The notes beneath the pieces were generated by a model. That model was not told where the DNA came from and did not search any database. It was given only the letters and a program-made list of their open reading frames with translations. From Pseudomonas sp. GM74 (GTDB lineage Bacteria > Pseudomonadota > Gammaproteobacteria > Pseudomonadales > Pseudomonadaceae): a stretch of 44,343 nucleotides of DNA. Below are positions 40,961-44,343 of the stretch, one piece after another; within the stretch, counting starts at the first letter, position 1, and the number at the start of each line of letters is the position of its first letter. A program made the translations under genes and the position numbers. Location: positions 1 to 44,343 of the forward strand of contig NZ_AKJG01000090.1 of the NCBI RefSeq assembly GCF_000282455.1, in the 5' to 3' direction.

Positions 40961-43900
40961 ATGTTCGAAGCCGCAAGGTTTGGCGATGAACTGTCGCACA
41001 CCAGCGCCCTGGGCGGGTTTCTCATTGGCGCGGCGCTCGGTATTGCGCTGATTGCCACGGTGGCGATCGCGACGTTCACCTGTGGGTTTGGCGTGGCCTT
41101 GTTGGCGGGTTTGGCCGCAGGCGTCGGAGGTAGCCTGCTCACCGCGGCCGGGGAGAAGATAGGCAGTATGTTTTCTTCACCCGCGGGGACGATCGTCACT
41201 GCGTCGCCCAACGTCTTCATCAACAGTCGCAAGGCTGCCCACGTCGAAAAGAGCACGGGTGCCTGCGACAAGCATCCCGGTCCGGTAAAGGTCGCCGAAG
41301 GTTCGACCAACGTCTTCATCAACGGCACGGCCGCCGCCCGCAAGGGCGACAAGATGACCTGCGGCGCGACACTCTCCAGCGGCTCGGACAATGTCTTCAT
41401 CGGTGGCGGAACCTATCGCTACCTGCCGGTGGACGACGAGATTCCCGGTTGGCTGCGGACCACGGTCGACATCCTCATGGCGGTCGCCGGTGCAGCGGGC
41501 GGTATCGCTCAATTGATCAAGGCCGGGACCCAGGCCGGCATGAAAGCCATCATGCCCTGCGCACTGAAATTCACCGCCGGGTTTGTCGCCGGTGAGGTTG
41601 CCTCGCGTTACGTCGTGGGACCGGCCATCGAGCGCGCGGTGGGTGGCCTGATCGGCAACCCCGTCGACGCCACCACCGGCCGCAAGGTCATTACCGACGA
41701 AACCGACTTCAGCCTGCCGGGCCTGATGCCGATCCAATGGTCCCGTTTCTATGCCAGCGACCTGAGTGTCGACAGTGCGCTCGGCAAGGGCTGGGTCTTG
41801 CCTTGGGAGCAAAGCCTGCGTCGCAGCGGCACCTTCGTGTACCTCACCGACAATCAGGGGCGCAGCGTTCCGTTCGTGGACGTGCAGCCGGGGGAGCGCA
41901 TCTACAATCCCCATGAACAGGTGTATCTGGTCTGCACCGAAGGCGGTCATTATCTGCTGCAAACCCTCGACAACAGCTTTTTCTACTTCGGCGAAGTCGC
42001 GGACGACAATGTCCCGGTACCGCTGCAACGCATCGAAAACGCCCTGGGCCACTTCCTGCACTTCACCCGCACCGCCGAGGGCACACTCACCGACATCAGC
42101 GCCACCGGGGGCGTGCGGGTGCACCTGCATTACGACAACCCGCTGGGCCGCCTGACCGACGTCAGGCGTGTGGTCGACAACGAGGCCGTTGAAACCCTGG
42201 TGCAGTACCGTTACGACGACAACGGCCAGCTCGCTGAAGTGATCAACCGCAACGGCGATTCGCTGCGTCGTTTCAGCTACATCGACGGCGTGATGACCAG
42301 CCACAGCAACGCCCTGGGCCTGACCTGCAACTACCGTTGGGAACACCTCGAAGGCCAGCAACGGGTAGTGGAACACTGGACCAGCGATGGCGAACGTTTC
42401 CAGTTCCGCTACGACATCAAGGGCCGCACCACCCGGGTCACCGACGTGCTCGGGCGCGAAGCCGAGCTTCACTACAACGCCGATCATCGCGTCACCGCCA
42501 GCCGCGATTTCGGGGGCGAGCACTACGTCATCGACATCGATGACACGGGCAACATGACCGGCCTGACGCTGCCTGACGGCAACAGGATCACGCTCAAGTA
42601 CGACGAGTACGCACGCCTGCTCGAGGAGACCGACCCGCTCGGGCGCACGATCAAGTACCGCTATCACCACCTGACCCCGCTGGTCACGCAGGTGGACTAC
42701 CCCGACGGCAGCACCTGGCAAGCCCGCTACGACGACAAGGGCAACCTCATCGCCGAAGTCGACGCCCTCGGTCACACCACCGAATACCTCAACGGCGATG
42801 ACGGCCTGCCGCACACCATCATCGATGCGACCCGCAAGTCCAAATACCTGTGGTGGAACACCCTGGCCCAGGTCGAGCGCTTCCAGGATTGCTCGGGTAA
42901 AAACACCACGTATCGCTTCGACGAGCGCCAGCACCTGGTCGCCGTCACCGACGCGCTGGGCCAGACCACCACGCTGGAACGCAAGCCCGACGGCGAAGTG
43001 CTGCGTATCCATCACCCGGACGGCAGCGCCGAATCGTTCACCTACAACGCCCTCGGCCAGGTGCTCAACCATACCGACGGCAAAGGCCAGACCACGCGCC
43101 TGCTACGCACCGCCCGGGGCCTGCCGAGCAGCCGCCAGGACGCCAAGGGCCAGCGCATTCGCTACGAGTACGACCCGGCGATTCGCCTGACTGCACTGAT
43201 CAACGAAAACAACGCGGCGTACCAGTTCGCCTACGATGCGTCCGACCGGTTGATCGAAGAAAAACGCATCGACAACCTGACCCGGCGCTTCAGCTACAAC
43301 CTCGGCGGGCAGCTGACCCAGATCGACGAAAGCGGCTACGGCGAACGCGGCGAGCGGCCACAGCGCCGCACCGAATTCGAGCGCGATGGCACTGGCCGGT
43401 TGCTGGCCAAGCTCAATGCCGATGCCCGTCAGGATTACGCGTACGACGACGCTGATCGCCTGCTGTCGATCCAGCGCCTGCCGACCGCGCAGGGCAAGCA
43501 ACTGGGCGTCAGCGAAGAAACCCTCGAATTCTCCTACGATCTGCTCGGCCGCCTGATCCAGGAGACCACAGCGCAAGGCGCCTTGTCCTACGAATACGAC
43601 CCACTGAGCAACCTCACCACGCTGACGTTGCCCACCGGCCAACACCTCAATCACCTGTACTACGGCAGCGGCCACCTGCACCAACTCAACCTCGACGGCC
43701 AGCTCATCAGTGACCTGGAACGCGATGACCTGCATCGCGAGGTGCTGCGTACACAGGGCAAACTCACCAGTTGTTTTGGCTACGACGCGATGGGTCGCAA
43801 GAGCTGGCAGTTCGCTTCGCGCCTGCCGGCGGAAAAGCTCTCGCAAATTCACAATCCAGGCATCCAACCTGCGCTGTTGGTCGAACACGCCTACAACCCG

Positions 43901-44343
43901 ATCCACCGCCGTCACCACTACGACCCGGCCGGCGAACTGACCCGCACCCTCGACAAACTGCGCGGCGAGATCAAGTACGAGTACGAAGCCAACGGCCAGT
44001 TGCACAGCCGTGACACGGGCAAGCTGGTGGACAGTGAGGAGTTCAGGTACGACGCGGCAGCGAACCGGCTGAACTTCAACACCAGCCAGTTCGACCACGT
44101 CAAGGACAACCGCCTCAAGCGCTGGCGGGATCAGGAATATGCCTACGATGCGTGGGGCAACCTGATTGAGAAACGCAGCGGGATGGGTACGCTGCAGACG
44201 TTTTGTTATGACTGTGAGAATCGGCTGGTGCGGGCCGAGACGCTGGTCAATGGCAAATTGGAGAGTATTGGTTCGTATCGGTACGACAGCCTGGGGCGGC
44301 GGGTTGCCAAGGTTTCAGATATCAAGGGTCGGACCGAGCAGAA
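40961..44343 (+). CDS. PAAR-tipped Rhs effector, 3' end outside window
   Basis: An open frame of 1127 codons, truncated by the window end. Residues about 17-60 form Gly/Ala-rich membrane segments, the Eag-binding region. A PAAR domain follows (about 77-150) with probable zinc ligands C102, H105 and C134. Next comes a DUF6531-type region (about 232-310) that begins VDATTGRKVITDETDFSLPG. Many RHS/YD repeats follow (YDDNGQLAEV, YDSLGRRVAKV). PAAR caps the VgrG tip; the Rhs shell encloses the C-terminal toxin, which is released by autocleavage at a DPxGL motif not seen yet. A GGAG precedes ATG 40961. The toxin domain and immunity gene are not visible, so activity is unknown. Confidence 0.94.
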   Translation, partial: MFEAARFGDELSHTSALGGFLIGAALGIALIATVAIATFTCGFGVALLAGLAAGVGGSLLTAAGEKIGSMFSSPAGTIVTASPNVFINSRKAAHVEKSTGACDKHPGPVKVAEGSTNVFINGTAAARKGDKMTCGATLSSGSDNVFIGGGTYRYLPVDDEIPGWLRTTVDILMAVAGAAGGIAQLIKAGTQAGMKAIMPCALKFTAGFVAGEVASRYVVGPAIERAVGGLIGNPVDATTGRKVITDETDFSLPGLMPIQWSRFYASDLSVDSALGKGWVLPWEQSLRRSGTFVYLTDNQGRSVPFVDVQPGERIYNPHEQVYLVCTEGGHYLLQTLDNSFFYFGEVADDNVPVPLQRIENALGHFLHFTRTAEGTLTDISATGGVRVHLHYDNPLGRLTDVRRVVDNEAVETLVQYRYDDNGQLAEVINRNGDSLRRFSYIDGVMTSHSNALGLTCNYRWEHLEGQQRVVEHWTSDGERFQFRYDIKGRTTRVTDVLGREAELHYNADHRVTASRDFGGEHYVIDIDDTGNMTGLTLPDGNRITLKYDEYARLLEETDPLGRTIKYRYHHLTPLVTQVDYPDGSTWQARYDDKGNLIAEVDALGHTTEYLNGDDGLPHTIIDATRKSKYLWWNTLAQVERFQDCSGKNTTYRFDERQHLVAVTDALGQTTTLERKPDGEVLRIHHPDGSAESFTYNALGQVLNHTDGKGQTTRLLRTARGLPSSRQDAKGQRIRYEYDPAIRLTALINENNAAYQFAYDASDRLIEEKRIDNLTRRFSYNLGGQLTQIDESGYGERGERPQRRTEFERDGTGRLLAKLNADARQDYAYDDADRLLSIQRLPTAQGKQLGVSEETLEFSYDLLGRLIQETTAQGALSYEYDPLSNLTTLTLPTGQHLNHLYYGSGHLHQLNLDGQLISDLERDDLHREVLRTQGKLTSCFGYDAMGRKSWQFASRLPAEKLSQIHNPGIQPALLVEHAYNPIHRRHHYDPAGELTRTLDKLRGEIKYEYEANGQLHSRDTGKLVDSEEFRYDAAANRLNFNTSQFDHVKDNRLKRWRDQEYAYDAWGNLIEKRSGMGTLQTFCYDCENRLVRAETLVNGKLESIGSYRYDSLGRRVAKVSDIKGRTEQ

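Noticed and set aside
1..44343. CRISPR arrays, tRNA or rRNA genes, insertion sequences
   Set aside because: No regularly spaced repeats, no tRNA or rRNA landmarks and no transposase-like frames were seen on either strand.

Overview
The window is chromosomal DNA of a Pseudomonas, most likely from the P. fluorescens group. Three things suggest this: the high-GC coding style, the Pseudomonas-type REP palindromes (205-233, 3540-3633, 7289-7389), and the near-complete type VI secretion (T6SS) operon with a vgrG/rhs effector cluster. No species assignment can be made from sequence reading alone.

Left region (1-7400). Eight minus-strand genes run from 7095 down to 236: an AA_synth-family protein, an alpha/beta hydrolase, an aldehyde dehydrogenase, a RutF-like flavin reductase, a GabD-like semialdehyde dehydrogenase, a PcaC-like protein, a GntR/FCD regulator and a NUDIX hydrolase. 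The first seven look like a small catabolic operon for an unidentified, possibly nitrogen-containing, carbon source. A perfect palindrome of GntR/FCD-operator type lies just upstream of the first gene. The flavin reductase has no oxygenase partner inside the window.

Centre (7450-28341). A minus-strand T6SS operon reads: unknown gene, tssB, tssC, tssE, tssF, tssG, tssH(clpV), tssJ, tssK, tssL, tssM, tagF, a second IcmF-like gene fused to a C-terminal OmpA domain, hcp, tssA. Many junctions overlap by 1-37 nt (ATGA/GTGA type), so translation is probably coupled. TssL has no peptidoglycan-binding domain, and the OmpA domain sits on the second IcmF protein instead. hcp has a 16-bp hairpin in its leader and an intrinsic terminator after it. 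No ppkA, pppA or fha gene is present although tagF is.

Right region (28342-37292). This is accessory DNA between the T6SS operon and the vgrG cluster. On the plus strand are a membrane M48 metalloprotease gene, a CbrC-family remnant, two unknown genes, and a truncated, frameshifted copy of the 3' end of the M48 gene. On the minus strand are a T6SS-type effector with a compositionally distinct C-terminal domain and an overlapping small immunity-like gene. These are followed by a decayed second toxin cassette that keeps the effector's linker, then an ADP-ribosylglycohydrolase with an N-terminal extension, then an unknown 302-residue gene. I read this as an array of effector/immunity cassettes, some intact and some decaying, and consider it the most interesting part of the window.

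Far right (38004-44343). A plus-strand cluster vgrG - DUF1795 - DUF1795 (Eag-like chaperones) - rhs encodes a spike and a PAAR-tipped Rhs effector. The rhs gene runs off the window, so its C-terminal toxin and immunity gene are not visible.
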